From: Cordylochernes scorpioides
Lineage: Eukaryota; Arthropoda; Arachnida; Pseudoscorpiones; Chernetidae
Assembly (NCBI GenBank): GCA_030710605.1
Contig: CP092865.1
Span: forward strand, 137,069,964-137,133,963
Length of the DNA: 64,000 bases
Reading direction: 5' to 3'
Positions 44,250-55,746 of this stretch are shown here, piece after piece. The notes beneath the pieces were generated by a model. The model saw nothing but the letters and a program-made list of their open reading frames with translations, was not told the origin of the DNA and did not search any database. Both the position numbers and the translations under genes were made by a program. Position 1 is the stretch's first letter, and each line of letters begins with the position of its first letter.

Positions 44250-44400
44250 GGATGGCGCATTCATAGTTCTAAGAATTAAAGACAGTTACCAAAAGCTTTA
44301 ACTTTTATTTTTTTCTTGACGAGGACAAAAGAATTTTGTCAAAACATCGAAAAAAAAAACAATTACTAGCCAAAGTGTTTCTTAATTCCAAGAATTTTAT
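44250..44400 (+). repeat. Decayed copy of the 1482-type hammerhead
   Basis: TTGACGA, GGACAAAAGAATTTTGTC, AAAAC, ATCGA, with the GAGGTTGTCTGGATGGCG flank and an ACTAGCC outer stem. C3 and G12 are changed and GUC is AUC, so inactive. Stem II is better paired than at 1482. Confidence 0.65.
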
Positions 44401-44517
44401 TCATTAGCCATTAAGGATATACAATAAGAGAATACATCTTGAAATTCCCTTCAAATTATGAGATAGTTAAAAAATGACAACGAAGTGTACAATCTATTCA
44501 GAAATTCCAGTAAATGT

Positions 44518-44795
44518 ATGTGTTTTAAAATTACAAAATATTTTCTCACAATGATTTTATTACAAAACGCTAGCTTTCAAGTGATAATCGCTCTTCAACG
44601 GGCTTAATAAAACATCGACTATATCCTACAAGAGATATTTACAAAAACTTAGAATTAATTTAGGTTTTTGTAAATATTTATTGTGGGATATAGTCGATGT
44701 GTTATTAAGCCCGTTGAAGAGCGATTATCACTTGAAAGCTAGCGTTCTGTAATAAACTCATTGTGAGAAAATATTTTGTAATTTTAAAACTTTTT
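44518..44795. repeat. Foldback B, full palindrome
   Basis: Arms about 44522-44650 and 44660-44791, nearly identical. The right arm (plus) reads AGCC, CCGTTGA, AGAGCGATTATCACTT, GAAAG, CTA, GCG, the hammerhead-like order of this family. Confidence 0.75.
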
Positions 44796-44891
44796 TCCCA
44801 ATTTTATCATGAATAGAAATGCATGTATGCAACAAACTAATACAGATATAGAATGCCGTATTGAAGGCAATAAAAAATCAGAATCTATATA

Positions 44892-45368
44892 TACAGGGTG
44901 ATCCAAAAGTCCCGCACAACTTTAAAAATTAATAACTCCGCGAATATTTGCGCTAGAGCAATGCGGTAAACACCATTGTGTTCAGGATGCAATGGGATTT
45001 TTTATGGCAAATAATGAAAAATTCGAAATTGATTTTAGTTACAATTTTATTCGCCAGATGGCGCACTACCAAAATCAGAGATTCAGCGGCCAAATTGTTT
45101 GATAAATTGAAAAATATAACTGATCGACACGTATTTTTCCTTTTTGAATACCAGGAAAGAACCCTAATAACATCAAATAACAAATTAATAAAACACCACT
45201 TCGCCAAAAGTATGAAGAATTGGTTAACAATTTTTAAATACAATCAGAGATATGTAAAATAGGTAAATGCAAATTTAAACATGTAGCAAAAAAAAATTGA
45301 TATTTTAGATACGGTTTGTGTTTCCGAAGATAATAAATTTCTAATATTTTTAATTCAACTCTCTCTCA
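44892..45368 (+). mobile_element. DNA-transposon end, left inverted arm
   Basis: Starts TACAGGGTGATCCAAAAGTC after a TA and is about 98 percent identical to the inverse of 56617-57096 by eye. In a 94-codon ORF present in both arms I count four base differences. The ORF itself is not recognised. The end sequence is typical of IS630-Tc1-mariner elements, and a transposase remnant follows at 45749-46465. Confidence 0.8.
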
Positions 45369-45748
45369 TACTGTACCCAATTTTAAAAAATGTGTCCCCT
45401 CAAATAAAAATATTTTTCAAATCGACCTTTTGCGTTGAAAAACGTGGTAGTAAAATCATTTTGTATTATTTTTTTGCACAAAATTTCTAAAGTTATTGGT
45501 GTACAGAAAATATTCCTTATGCTATTTCTTCTAATGAGCGAAAAGCGAAAAACTAAACATAAGGGAAAAAATTGTGTGCACCAGTGTTATTCGAGAAGTT
45601 ATAACACTCTGGTTTGCACGAAATAATATGTGAGCAAATACAAACAAAATATTACTGTTCACAAAAAAAAAAGAGTCAAGATGTGAGGACAGCATTTATT
45701 ATCCCATATCCCAATTATCCCCCTTATCCCATTCTCTCTTGTATTAGG

Positions 45749-46465
45749 TCACAATCCTTGCTCAATGTGGCACCCTTCATTCTCAATCACCGCCTGCAGA
45801 CGACAAATGACAGAATGGACAGCATTAAGAAAAATATCTGTTGAAATTAATAAAACGTGCCATCTGATAGAAGCCTTTAACATGGCCAATGTGGTATGCC
45901 AGCATCGATAAGCACACGATTTAATGTACCCCCATAAACAAAATTCGCAAGGCGTCAAGTCTGGTGATCTTGGAGGCCACTGCTATATAAAGTGGCGACT
46001 TATCACACGATTTTCAACGAACGTATTCTTCAGCAATTGTTTGGCACCGCGGGAGATATGAGGAGGTCCTCCAACTTTCATGAATGTTATTTCGCTTAGT
46101 GCATTTTTCCCTGCAATATGGGAATACCCCATATGAACATAACGTTCACCAGTTACAAAAACGGTTTTAAAAGTTCTTCCATTGATTTTTCAAAGAAAAA
46201 TGGCCCAATAATAAAAGAAGAAGTGAACCCACACAAAATTGTAACTCTAGGCTGATAAAGTGGCATTTCTGTAAAAATTCTAGGGTTTTCTGTTGCCCAA
46301 AAGCGGCTGTTTTGAATGTTAGATTCTCCGTTTAGAGAAAAGTGAGCATCATCTGTCCACAGAACATTCGACAGCCAGTTTTCATCAATATCAATTTTCC
46401 GGAAAACCCATGAAGCGAATTCTTGACGCATCTCAAAATCGCCAACTTTCAGCTCGTGAAGCCTC
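45749..46465 (-). pseudogene. IS630-Tc1-mariner transposase, C-terminal part
   Basis: Minus strand, broken by frameshifts and stops. Visible in order: HELKVGDFEMRQEFASW, first catalytic Asp region SNVLWTDDAHFSLNG, PLYQPRVTILCGF, IIGPFFFE, a damaged second-Asp region (GGPPHISRGAKQLL, where QQDGAPPH is expected), then WPPRSPDLTPCEFCLWGY with the third acidic residue. By my count about 42 residues separate the second and third acidic positions, closest to DD41D-type transposases. The N-terminal DNA-binding half is gone, cut by the LINE at 46466. It presumably belongs to the element that ends at 44892. Confidence 0.75.
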
Positions 46466-47990
46466 TTCGGATATCACAATCATACTCGGAGATTTTAACG
46501 CCAAAAGTTCAACTTGGGGATCATCTGTCCAGGATAACAAAGGTCACCGACCTCGACCTTACACCATTAAATAAGGGAGAGAACACCTATCTATCCTAGT
46601 CGACAGGCACAGAAACCGCAATAGACATCACAGCGATAAATTTCAACATCGCACCCACAACACAATGGAAAATCCTGAGAGGTGCAATCAGTGACCACAG
46701 ACCAATTTTAACAACCCTAAACTTCAAAATTGAGAATGTCTAACAGAATAAAAGAACATGGAACTTTAGGAAAGCCGACTTGAAAAAAAAATCACAGAAA
46801 AGCTTTAAGAACTGTGCAACGAAAAATTGAATTACAGAACGCTTGACAAAAACTTGGAAAACTTCTCTTCGAATATATCAAAAGCTGCAAAAGCATCGAT
46901 ACCTAGAAGGAGACGTTAGACCTGTGGATACCTTACTGGAAGGACCACAACATCAAGGCAATGATTGCAGAGAGAGAAAATATCAATGAACTTCTTTAAA
47001 AAAATAAAACAGAAGAAAAGAGAAAGTAACACATTGAAATTAGTCACAAAATAGAACAAGAAATTTGGATATGCAAACAAGAGAAAATGACAGAGTTCTG
47101 CGAAAAAATGGATCCAAGAAAGGACAGCCAACACTGGAAAATGATTAGAGTGTTAGAAAAGAATCAAAACCAACACCAATCCTCCAATACTCTAACCGAT
47201 ATGAATAGAACAGAGAGAACGAGAACAAACAGATGACTAACATAATTGCTGAATATCTTTCAAGCACTTCCATACTCAAATATACGATTGAAGACAATCT
47301 AAAAATAATATAAACCAGTTAGTTAAACAAGCAAGAAACTTCCATCAACAAGATATTTTCTCGAGAGACTTCACACTGAATGAGCTAAACTCATCAATAA
47401 AAAAATCTAAGAGGTCACCAAGAGATAATCTAATCTTTGGTCAAATGATTAAACACTTTGAAGACAAAGCTAATAAACAACTCCTACGAATACTGAACAT
47501 TTCATGGTAAACTGGTGAACTACCAAAGAATTGGAAGATATCAATTACTGTGCCAATACTGAAACCAAACAAAGATGCCAAGGAATCCAAGAACTATCGG
47601 CCAATTGCTCTCACCAGCATACTTTGTGAAATAACAGAACGAATTATCCACTCTAGACTCATAGTCTGGCTCACTAACAATAATAAAATAAACTTCTACC
47701 AAACTGCCTATAGATCCCAGCGCTGTACGACTGATCAACTGTTCTACTTCTGTCAATCAATAATAGATTCTTTCCAGGAAAAACCGCCAAAGAAGACCAC
47801 GGCTATATTCCTTGATATGACCTCAGCTTTTGATCGAGTGTGGAGGGAGAAATTACGTGAAAAGCTGCACAACATCGGAGTAAGAGGAGAAACCTTAACC
47901 TGGATTGCAGACTTCTTAAGGTGAAGAAGGTTAAAGGTTTGGGTCAATGGAGAATTTTCCAAGGAAGGAAGAACGTGTGATACTGCAGTC
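46466..47990 (+). pseudogene. I-like LINE: endonuclease and RT, part 1
   Basis: Begins inside the apurinic-type endonuclease with SDITIILGDFNAKSSTWG (5' truncated). After a decayed linker, the reverse transcriptase starts: PILKPNKDAKESKNYRPIAL, QTAYRSQRCTTDQLF, then motif A AIFLDMTSAFDRVW and GETLTWIADFLR in one open frame at 47550-47924. It breaks off at about 47990, right before RT motif B. Many stops in the 5' part. It resumes at 48893 with motif B and the FADD box deleted. Confidence 0.75.
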
Positions 47991-48169
47991 CTGGATCTTT
48001 CCAGTTGGTCTCGACGACCAGGCCATCACCGAGATGTACGCGACGAAGTACGCGATCTAGGTATTCATCGTAGATCGCAAAATGCGTGGTGTCGCTGGAG
48101 ACCCACTGGCGATTCTCCACCAAACTCTGCAGCGCTGGCAGAGGCGCCATATTCATTGTACATAGTGTA

Positions 48170-48800
48170 TGTGATGATTTAAGACCATGGAATTGTTGTA
48201 AATAGTCCAGATATCTACTACCACATGTTCCACCACGTAATTGTATATAACTTCTTATTTACTGCAAATAGAAAGTCTCAACTAACATCAATCTGTACCG
48301 CGTAAGAATCTAATAAAGTATAGCAACTGTACAGATAGAAGGAATGGAGACTAACAGGAAAAAAATTAAAGTTAAAACTAATCAGGCTTAGGTGAAAATA
48401 GGAGAGAAGACCTAGAAAACCCAGCCCAACTTTTACAAGGTCGTGGCCCTCCTGGATAATAAACCTTCCCCCCCTGTTTACGTCAGAAAAGAGCAGTGAC
48501 CTGTTCGGACCCAGCTCAGCTATAAAAGGAGGCCCCGATCCTCAGTTAGTCAGTCCTTAGTTAGTCTTCGTTCCAGTCCCTGTCCACCGGACGCTCCGAT
48601 AAAAGGTAAACCCTTTCCTGCCAGAAATCTCCCCGTCCCATTCCTTCTTGGCGTTCAGACGCTTCTAAGTGGAATCTCTATTTGCTTATTTCACCTTTGG
48701 CCCAGCTGTGTCGCCTTCCACCACAACTGCACGGTAGAGTTTACATCGAGGTTCGTCTAGCATCAGGTAACACTGGTCCCAGAGGTCCCAAGATATCACA
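48170..48800 (+). mobile_element. Solo LTR
   Basis: 631 bp, starts TGTGAT and ends ATCACA (perfect 6-bp terminal inversion), flanked by a 4-bp duplication TGTA (48166-48169 and 48801-48804). The uninterrupted target is seen at about 63340. It has its own promoter (TATA at 48521). No internal region, so it is the product of LTR-LTR recombination. The lineage (Gypsy or BEL) cannot be told from the LTR alone. Confidence 0.8.
48521..48560 (+). promoter_or_regulatory. LTR core promoter
   Basis: TATAAAAG at 48521-48528 in a GC-richer setting, with a TCAGTT initiator-like site about 20 bp downstream and repeated TTAGTC words typical of retrotransposon leader starts. Confidence 0.55.
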
Positions 48801-48892
48801 TGTATATAATGCATATTATCTTTTTTTTAAATAGTGCAGACTGTGCACTTTGTATGTATTGACAAGATGTCAATAAAATTATTTTAACTGTC

Positions 48893-49215
48893 ATTGATGA
48901 GGAATTGGAATTTTCAAAACACATAATTAGCACCTCAAATAGAGCTACCAGAAAACTAAACATTCTGAGATGGCTATGTGGAACAAATTGGGGAAAAAAC
49001 CCAGAATTCTCAGAACAACATATATCACCTCAATAAGGCCGATAATGGAATATGCAACACCGGTCTGGGCTCCCTCAAGCTCATCACTAAAAGTAAGACT
49101 AGACAGTGTTCAAGCAAAAGCGGCCAAAATAATCACTGGTGCTGTTTCATCCACCAACAATGAGAAAATTCAGAGAGAATGTGTTCTAGACCTACTCGCT
49201 TGAAAGCAGAAGATA
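48893..49215 (+). pseudogene. I-like LINE: RT C-terminal part, part 2
   Basis: Continues the LINE of 46466-47990: IDEELEFSKHI, then (after a frameshift) RPIMEYATPVWAPSSSS and LDSVQAKAAKIITGAV, the standard RT-thumb motifs of Jockey/I LINEs. It stops at CVLDLLA where the R1-like LINE begins. The RNase H end of what may be the same element is at 55747. Confidence 0.75.
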
Positions 49216-51588
49216 AAATAAAAACAACTTGGATCGGCACTTCGGAAACGAGGAACCAGAGGACGAGATCTCTCTGACCACTTGTGGTTTGGTGGATCCG
49301 CCCTTTTCTGAGAATGAGGTGAAACTGACGGCTTTCAAGTTCGGGAAAAGGAAATCTCCTGGTTCCGAAGGGATTGATAACACGGTCGTGAAAGCCCTGT
49401 TAAGAATGCACCCATCACTTCTTGCCAGGTTTTTCAATAGGTGCCTGGACACTGGTACTTTTCCTGAGGCATGGAAGGTTGCCCGAGTAGTGCTTCTCGA
49501 AAAGTCTGGTAGAAAGGGTAATTCTCCTAATGATTATCGTCCGCTTTCTTTACTAGTGTGTCTAGGTATGGTCCTGGATAGCCTACTAGCTCAGCGACTG
49601 AAGCACTGGCTAGAGAGTAATGAGCTCCTTTCCTCTTTCCAACGTGGTTTTAGGGAAGGGAACTCCACAACCACGGCTCTGAACGAGGTGTTAGAGGGGG
49701 TTGAGATGGGCTTAAATAAAGGTGCTTGGGTTCTTCTCGTGGCCCTGGACATTGATGGCGCGTTCAACTCCATGAGCTGGAACAAGCTGATGAAATTTGA
49801 TGGACATGGGTTGTCCTGATAATTTGTGCAGCTTGGTTTGTGACTTCCTGAGAGATAGACGGATTAGCCTCTGTTTTGGTGGGCGGAAGTTGGAAAGAAA
49901 CTGTGCTAGGGGTTGCCCCCTGGGCTCTTGCTGCGGACCTATTATGTGGAATATCCTGGTAAACACTGTTTTCCAGGAGGAGCTACCTGAGGGAGCCTGG
50001 CTGGTTCTCTATGCTGACGACCAGTTCCTCATCATTGAGGCTGCTTCGAGAGCGAAGGCTGATAAAGGTGTTGAAGCTTCTCTCCAAATCCTCTCGAACT
50101 GGGCCCATGACTCTGGCCTTAAGTTCAATGTCTCCAAAACTAAAGCCCTCAGCTTTAAGCCTAGGGACATAAGAACTAAAAGGAAAGTGATCAAATGGGA
50201 GCACAAGCCGGCTATCCGGATGAAAGGACGGAGGGTAGCGTTGGTCAATAGGATGACCATCCTGGGGGTGGTCATTGATGACAAGATGGGTTGGCAATAC
50301 CAGGCGGAGGAGATGGTGACGAGAGGCAGGGAGGCGTTGTGCAGGCCTGTCCTGGTTGGCTCTCAATAGGGGGGGGGGGGATAAGGAGGGTACTATATTT
50401 AGGAACCTCTGCCTCTCCTGTGTCGAGCCAATCCTGCTATAACAGGGACAAGAAGGTGGCAAAAACTCTAGAGAGCGTGCAGAGGACAGCGGCACTCAGA
50501 ATCACAGGGGGATATCGCACTACCAGCAGTGAAGCCTTTTTGGTCCTCGCTGGGCTTATTCCCCTGGGATTGAAACTAGAGGAGGAGACCATCAGACAGA
50601 AGATCTGGGAGAACAGGGAAGATGCCCTGGGACTTGAAACGGGTGCCCTGGAATGGAAGAGGGACCCAAGGAAGCCTCCGCAGTGGTTGCCAAAGTGGAA
50701 TTGGAGTCCTGGAGGGCCGACAGGGATTGACACGGAGGTTTTCACTGATGGTAGTAAGTCTGGAGCCAATACTGGAGCTGGAGTAGTGATTTTCACTAAT
50801 GGAGAGCTGATCTTCCAAGAAAGCTTAGCACTCAGAGTGGACGAATTGGTCTTTTCAGCCGAGCTGGTTGCGATCAGGGTAGCCCTCAGAGTGTGTGCCG
50901 AGAAGAACTTCAGCCCGGATCGCCTCTATTCAGATTGTATGTCGGCCCTCGTCGCCATCAATCTGGTGAAAGGGCAACTCGCGCATCAAATAATCCAGGA
51001 GCTGGAGATGATAACGCGGGCTCCGGAGGGTTAGGGGACAGCCTCATCGAAGGTAATGAGTTCGCAGACAGGCTCGCTAAGGCAGGATGCTTTAGAGGTA
51101 GATCACTGAGGACCCCAGTGACCAAGAAAGAAGTTTATAGAAGGATCAGGGGGCACGTCCAGGACTTATTGTTGGACAGATGGAGGAAAAGTGTGAAGGG
51201 AGAGAGGTATTCAATTGGGTAACAACACCCAAGTACCTCTGTAAGGTAATGTCCCACAAATTCATTAGGGTAGTTCGGGACACGGGCTCTTCCCCAAGTC
51301 TCCACAGATTTAAAATTAAGAGGAATTTTGAGTCTATGAAGAAAGGGATGTGGATGCACGCCACTACGTCTTGGATTATCCAAGGGTAGTGGGTGTGCAG
51401 GAAGAGAGAAGGAGGGCGAGGAGCGCGATCGAGAGTAAGCTGCTGAGAAACCACAGCAAGCTTCTTGAGAGAGCCCACGACGTGGCATCTGAGCTTTTCC
51501 TCAACTGTGAGTGAACAGAGTCGACCGGGGGCTGCCTCCCCGCGGTCCCTGCTGGACACAGTAAATAGTTTCCTCTTTTGCTGTGTTT
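49216..51588 (+). pseudogene. R1-like LINE: RT and RNase H
   Basis: RT in the first two frames: KSPGSEGIDNTVVKAL, DYRPLSLLVCLG, FQRGFREGNSTTTALN, motif A LDIDGAFNSM, frameshift near 49810, motif B GCPLGSCCGPIMWN, motif C LYADDQFLI, SKTKALSFKP. A second frame change falls at a run of 12 G (50369-50380). Then RNase H: VFTDGSKSGANTGAGVV (Asp), FSAELVAIRVALR (Glu), LYSDCMSALVAI (Asp), frameshift, EGNEFADRLAKAG. A C-terminal tail runs to about 51500. 5' truncated: endonuclease and gag-like ORF are absent. The RT style fits R1-type LINEs and the RNase H points to the Loa/I side, so the clade is open. Confidence 0.8.
50369..50380 (+). repeat. Run of 12 G at a frame break
   Basis: Homopolymer exactly where the R1-like RT frame ends (50369) and the RNase H frame opens. 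Slippage, or a sequencing error, explains the frameshift. Confidence 0.9.
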
Positions 51589-53935
51589 AAAGGCCAACGG
51601 TATAGAAATCCTTCCAGACACGTTGTCTGGGAGGTGGTGTTTCCAGGTACAATGTCCAAGCTCTAGCTTGGATACCGTTACTTGGCTTATGAGTTGAACA
51701 GAATAGCAGCGAAGGGCATGCTTCGGATGCCGGCTTGTGGACCGAAAGGTCTGGGTGGCCATCTGCTTCTAGGGTGTACCAACTGTGCTTAGGTGGGATC
51801 CACCAGTTCTTGTTTATTTTTGTTTTGGCTACTGTTTCTATTTCTTTAAAAGTAAGTTTATTTTTCTGTAGTAAGGGTTCTTTTGTGTATTTTTTCGCTA
51901 GCGCATCAGCAGCTTCATTGCCTTCAATGCTTACACGTAAGGGTATCCATTGAAGGTGAATTTTTGAGGTATTGAGAGTTTTGGAGATAACCAATTATGT
52001 TCCTGCTTACTTTGTCTCTAAGTTCCCTTGTGTGACTAAAGTGTTGTATGGCACTTCTACTATCAGTAAGAATCCATATATCGTGATGTTTAGTGTTTCT
52101 GATGAATTTTAAGGCTTCATAGATGGCTATAAGTTCGGATCTGAAGACTGAGCAAAAATCTGGGTTTCTTCTGTTTATTTTCTCATTGCTATTTGTGGTT
52201 TTAATGAGAGAGTCACTGTCAGTGTGTCCCAACTCGTCTCTGCTACCATCGGTATAGATAGTTATTACATTTTAGGAATTTTATTAATTATTTCTAATGA
52301 TAATTGTTTTAAGTATTCTGGATTTTGGTATTGTTTGTTGGTGGGTTCATTTAAAGTGGCATTAAAAATAACATTTTGTTAGTGATTCGCATGGAGATAT
52401 TTTTTCTGCTAAATAATATTTTTCCACTTTATATTTTAAAAATCCATTTCTTTTGGCCAGGTGAAAAGGGCCTTTTTTTTTAGTCTTATATTGGATTCCC
52501 AATTAAGTATGTAATTGAAAGTTCTGTGTTTGTTTTCATAACTCTTGATTTTGTTTATATATTTTGGCAGATTGTAGCTTCTTCTATCCTTAAGGGCATA
52601 ATGTCTGCCTCGTAAAGTACAATATTATTAGGGCAGGTATTTCGAAGATCTGTAATAATTCTAGCTGCATTTAGTTGTATCCTTTCCAGTGATTTTAGAT
52701 TTGTTTCAGATGCTGTACCATAGATTTGATATCCATATTCCAAGATAGGTCTCATTAGAGATATGTAAGTTAATTTTAGTGTTGTTGCTTCAGCTCCCCA
52801 CTCTTCCTGAAATACATTTCAAGATTTTTAGTCGGTCTCTTCCTTTTCTAACAACTCCTTCAATATGTTTACTGGAGTTAAATGTCTGGATCCAGGGTGT
52901 AGCCGAATTATTTAGGATGTTTATTATATTGCAATTGTTGTTCTTTCAGAATAATATTTGGTCTTATTTTGTATAGTTTCTTATCGGTTGTAAAAAGTCA
53001 GGTTTTAATTTTTGGGGGTTAAATTCTAATTTATGTTTATTAGCAAATTTTTCTAGGTGGAGAAGAGTCTTGTTCAAATCTCTTTCATCTTTTTTTCCAG
53101 TTAGTGTTGCTGCTCCATAGAATAATGTCATCAGCGAAAAGTCCAATATTGGTTTTATGTGAAAATTTTTCTTCTATGCCTGCAATAAATAGGGTGAAGA
53201 GATTTGGGCTAAGGACTGATCCTTGTGGTGATCCTTGATACAATTTGAAGGTTTTAGATAGATTGCCATTATATTTGACCCTGATGTATCTATTTTTAAG
53301 GGAATCATTTATCCAAGTGATAGCTTTTCCATCAATTTTGAAATGTTTGTATAATTTTGTAAATAACTTGTTTTTCCATACCTTATCAAAAGCTTGTGTA
53401 AGGTCTAAAAAAGCAGCTATTGTGTGGTTAGTTGTTTTTCTGTTTTGTGCATCTTTTACCTTTTGTGTGAAAAATAAGAGTTGGTCTATTGTCCCATGTC
53501 CTTTCCTAAATCCATATTATTCTTCTGGTAAGAGATTTCTTGTGTTGGGGTGGTAGGTGAGTCGTCTGAGTATAATTTTTTCCATTAATTTTCAGCAAAT
53601 ACTTGTGAAGGAGATAGGTCGGTAGTTTTTTGGGTCATCAGCAGATTTGTCAAGTTTTTAAATGGGAATTATTGTGGCATTTTACAGTCTTGAGGCAATT
53701 TTCCAGTTTTCCAGGAGTTATTGAAAATATTAAGAAGTCTTTGTTTGCCAATTTTGCCCAAGTTTGATATCATTCGGCCATGGATTCCATCTGGCCCAGG
53801 AGTCTTGTTTAGGTCAGTGTTTTCTAATGCATAAGCTAGCTCTTTCATAAAATTACTTGAAAACTTTCTTCATAGATTGTATAAACGATAAGGAAGAGTA
53901 AGGAGAAAAGATTTTTATTCAATTAAACTTGTGAC

Positions 53936-53966
53936 AAGCTTTCGGGCAGTCACGCCCTTCAACAGG
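53936..53966 (-). ncRNA. Hammerhead-like motif in left foldback arm
   Basis: Minus strand: CCTGTTGA, A, GGGC-GTGACT-GCCC, GAAAG, CTT. Same as the right-arm copy. Core A6 is U. Confidence 0.6.
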
Positions 53967-54317
53967 TAATAAATAGAACAATTGACTATTAAAATAGGAA
54001 ACAAACTGAGCTTTAAACAAAAATGATACAACTGCAGCCTGGCCGCGAGAAAACGTGAATTCAGGAAAGTAATGTGAGGTGGGGGGGAGGGGGTTTATCC
54101 GGTTTTTAAGTTAATACATATATCATGATATTGTTTAGGTAAATCTATATGTCGATTAATACTGTCATTAGAAATGGATAAAATGGCCTCTATGATTAAT
54201 CTCTGGTGTTTACTGGGAATGTTATTGTACAAGGTGGTGGGAGAATCTAAATTGAAAGAATGGCCAGTATTATGGTATAGATACCAGTAGTATAGATCCT
54301 TCATATACAACCACACC

Positions 54318-54499
54318 CATAATACTGGCCATTCTTTCAATTTAGATTCTCCCACCACCTTGTACAATAACATTCCCAGTAAACACCAGAGATTAATCAT
54401 AGAGGCCATTTTATCCATTTCTAATGACAGTATTAATCGACATATAGATTTACCTAAACAATATCATGATTTATGTATTAACTTAAAAACCGGATAAAC
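54318..54499 (+). pseudogene. Penelope-like C-terminal coding tail, right arm
   Basis: An open frame of about 57 codons from NTGHSF to KTG and TAA near 54497. The same peptide is encoded on the minus strand of the left arm (54274 down to 54095) with one residue different. It is the extreme C-terminus after the expected GIY-YIG domain, which is not present. The assignment rests on the H...E...EAI...N spacing and on its position just upstream of a hammerhead-like motif. Confidence 0.6.
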
Positions 54500-54626
54500 C
54501 CCCTCCCCCCCACCTCACATTACTTTCCTGAATTCACGTTTTCTCGCGGCCAGGCTGCAGTTGTATCATTTTTGTTTAAAGCTCAGTTTGTTTCCTATTT
54601 TAATAGTCAATTGTTCTATTTATTAC

Positions 54627-54656
54627 CTGTTGAAGGGCGTGACTGCCCGAAAGCTT
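54627..54656 (+). ncRNA. Hammerhead-like motif in right foldback arm
   Basis: CTGTTGA, A, GGGC-GTGACT-GCCC, GAAAG, CTT, GT. Stem III is the self-complementary AGCU, cleavage triplet CUU, stem I AC/GU next to the core and CAATT/AATTG further out. A6 of the core is U, which should reduce or abolish cleavage. Confidence 0.6.
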
Positions 54657-55746
54657 GTCACAAGTTTAATTGAATAAAAATCTTTTCTCCTTACTCTTCC
54701 TAGCTCTTTCATATTGATTTTTTTCATGGAAAATATTATGAGTGCTGGTGACATTTTTACAGTCATGAATAATTCTTCGGGCCTTTGTTTCAACCTTGAT
54801 TTTACTACTTATTTGATATGAATTACCTGAAAGATTGGCAGCAATTTTGTCATTAGTTGCTGGTGTACCATCTGTATTCTTAATCATATTAGTTTTTTCG
54901 GTTTGTGACTGGATCTGTCAATTTGTTTTGCCAAATTCCAAAGTTTTGTATTTGGGTTTCTTGGGTTCAGGTTTTCACAAGTTTGTTTCCATTTTTTCCT
55001 TTTCACATTTACGTATAATCTTTTTATTTTTGCATTCACAATGTTCAGTTCAGTTCTACAATTTGTTTGGTTTTGGGTGCTCTTTTTTGTAGTTCATTTC
55101 CTTTAGTTATAAGTGTTTGAATGTTTTTTGCCTGGTATGTATAATTTGGAATCCATTTCTTAATATTACCTCTTGGTATTGAAACTGTGGCTGCTTTAAT
55201 AATGGTGTTTTCGAAAGATATCCAATTTGCCTTTTTGAAGTTCCAGATTTTTTCTTAATTGAGCTGGGTTTGGTCTTGGTGCTAATTTCTATCAAATTAG
55301 GCAAATGGTCACTTACAATACTTTTTAATATTTGCTATTTGCATTTGTGGAAAATGTCAGGATAGTAAAAACTTATATCAAGGACTTGTGCAGTATTATA
55401 GCTGTATGAATGATGGGTAGGATTTCCATCATTTAAGCACATGATGGCATTGTCGTCAAATATGTTTGAAAGTATTTTGCCTCTTGGGTTTGGCGTGGAA
55501 CATCCCCATAGTTGATGTTTGGCATTAAGGTCACCTACAATAAGAGTTGTTTGTAAGAAATTGAGCCATTGTTCCATCGTCAATAAGTGTATTGTTTGGA
55601 GGGTGATACATATTGTATATGTTGATGGCTTTGTTTTGATTGAGGTAGACTTTGATATCTTGGGCTTCGAGGTCTAATGTGTTTGAAATATTAACGGCTA
55701 TGTCCTCATAGTACAAATTATTGATTAAAAGTGCTAGGCCACCCCC

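Larger units (their letters stand above)
47991..48892 (+). mobile_element. W-family retroposon carrying a solo LTR
   Basis: Same sequence as 63159-63423 (CTGGATCTTTCCAGTTGGTC at the start, ATAAAATTATTTTAACTGTC at the end), split at 48170-48800 by an LTR. It lies inside the I-like LINE, with about 300 bp of the LINE missing at the junction. Confidence 0.75.
53850..54700. mobile_element. Penelope-like head-to-head foldback
   Basis: Arms 53892-54274 and 54318-54700, 383 bp each, with about one mismatch, 43-bp spacer, plus 42 extra bases at the left edge. Each arm is the 3' end of one element: a coding tail (NTGHSFNLDSPTTLYNN, RLIIEAILS, NDSINRHIDLPKQYHD), a stop near 54497, a G-run untranslated region, a hammerhead-like motif and an A-rich tail to CTCCTTACTCTTCC. 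The protein tail matches the region after the GIY-YIG endonuclease of Penelope-like elements (H-F/IxxN...L...E...R...EAI...N). Both copies are 5' truncated and joined at their 5' ends. Confidence 0.75.
53836..54713. other. 14-bp target-site duplication of the foldback
   Basis: CTAGCTCTTTCATA occurs at 53836-53849 and 54700-54713 (the first C of the right copy may belong to the element). The duplication shows that the foldback entered the LINE as one unit by retrotransposition. Confidence 0.75.
51590..55746 (-). pseudogene. I/Jockey-type LINE on the minus strand, split
   Basis: From the 5' side: endonuclease (starts inside the domain, GGLALLINNLYYEDIAV, INIYNMYHPP, LIVGDLNAKHQLWG at 55335-55716), a linker, then the Penelope foldback at 53850-54700, then RT: TPGPDGIHG near 53790, motif A AAFLDLTQAFDKVW near 53400, motif B GSPQGSVLSPNLF near 53210, motif C FADDIILWS near 53120, RPILEYGYQIYGTA (52555-52755), RNase H with ILTDSRSAIQHF (51924-52232) and HLQWIPLRVSIEGNEAADAL (about 51920). 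Multiple frameshifts. 5' truncated at about 55746, where it abuts the plus-strand LINE. The 3' end at 51590 abuts the R1-like LINE. Confidence 0.8.

Noticed and set aside
44978..45262. 94-residue ORF conserved in both inverted arms as a possible real gene
   Set aside because: The arms are nearly identical DNA, so conservation is expected. Of four differences two change the protein, giving no sign of selection, and no family is recognised.
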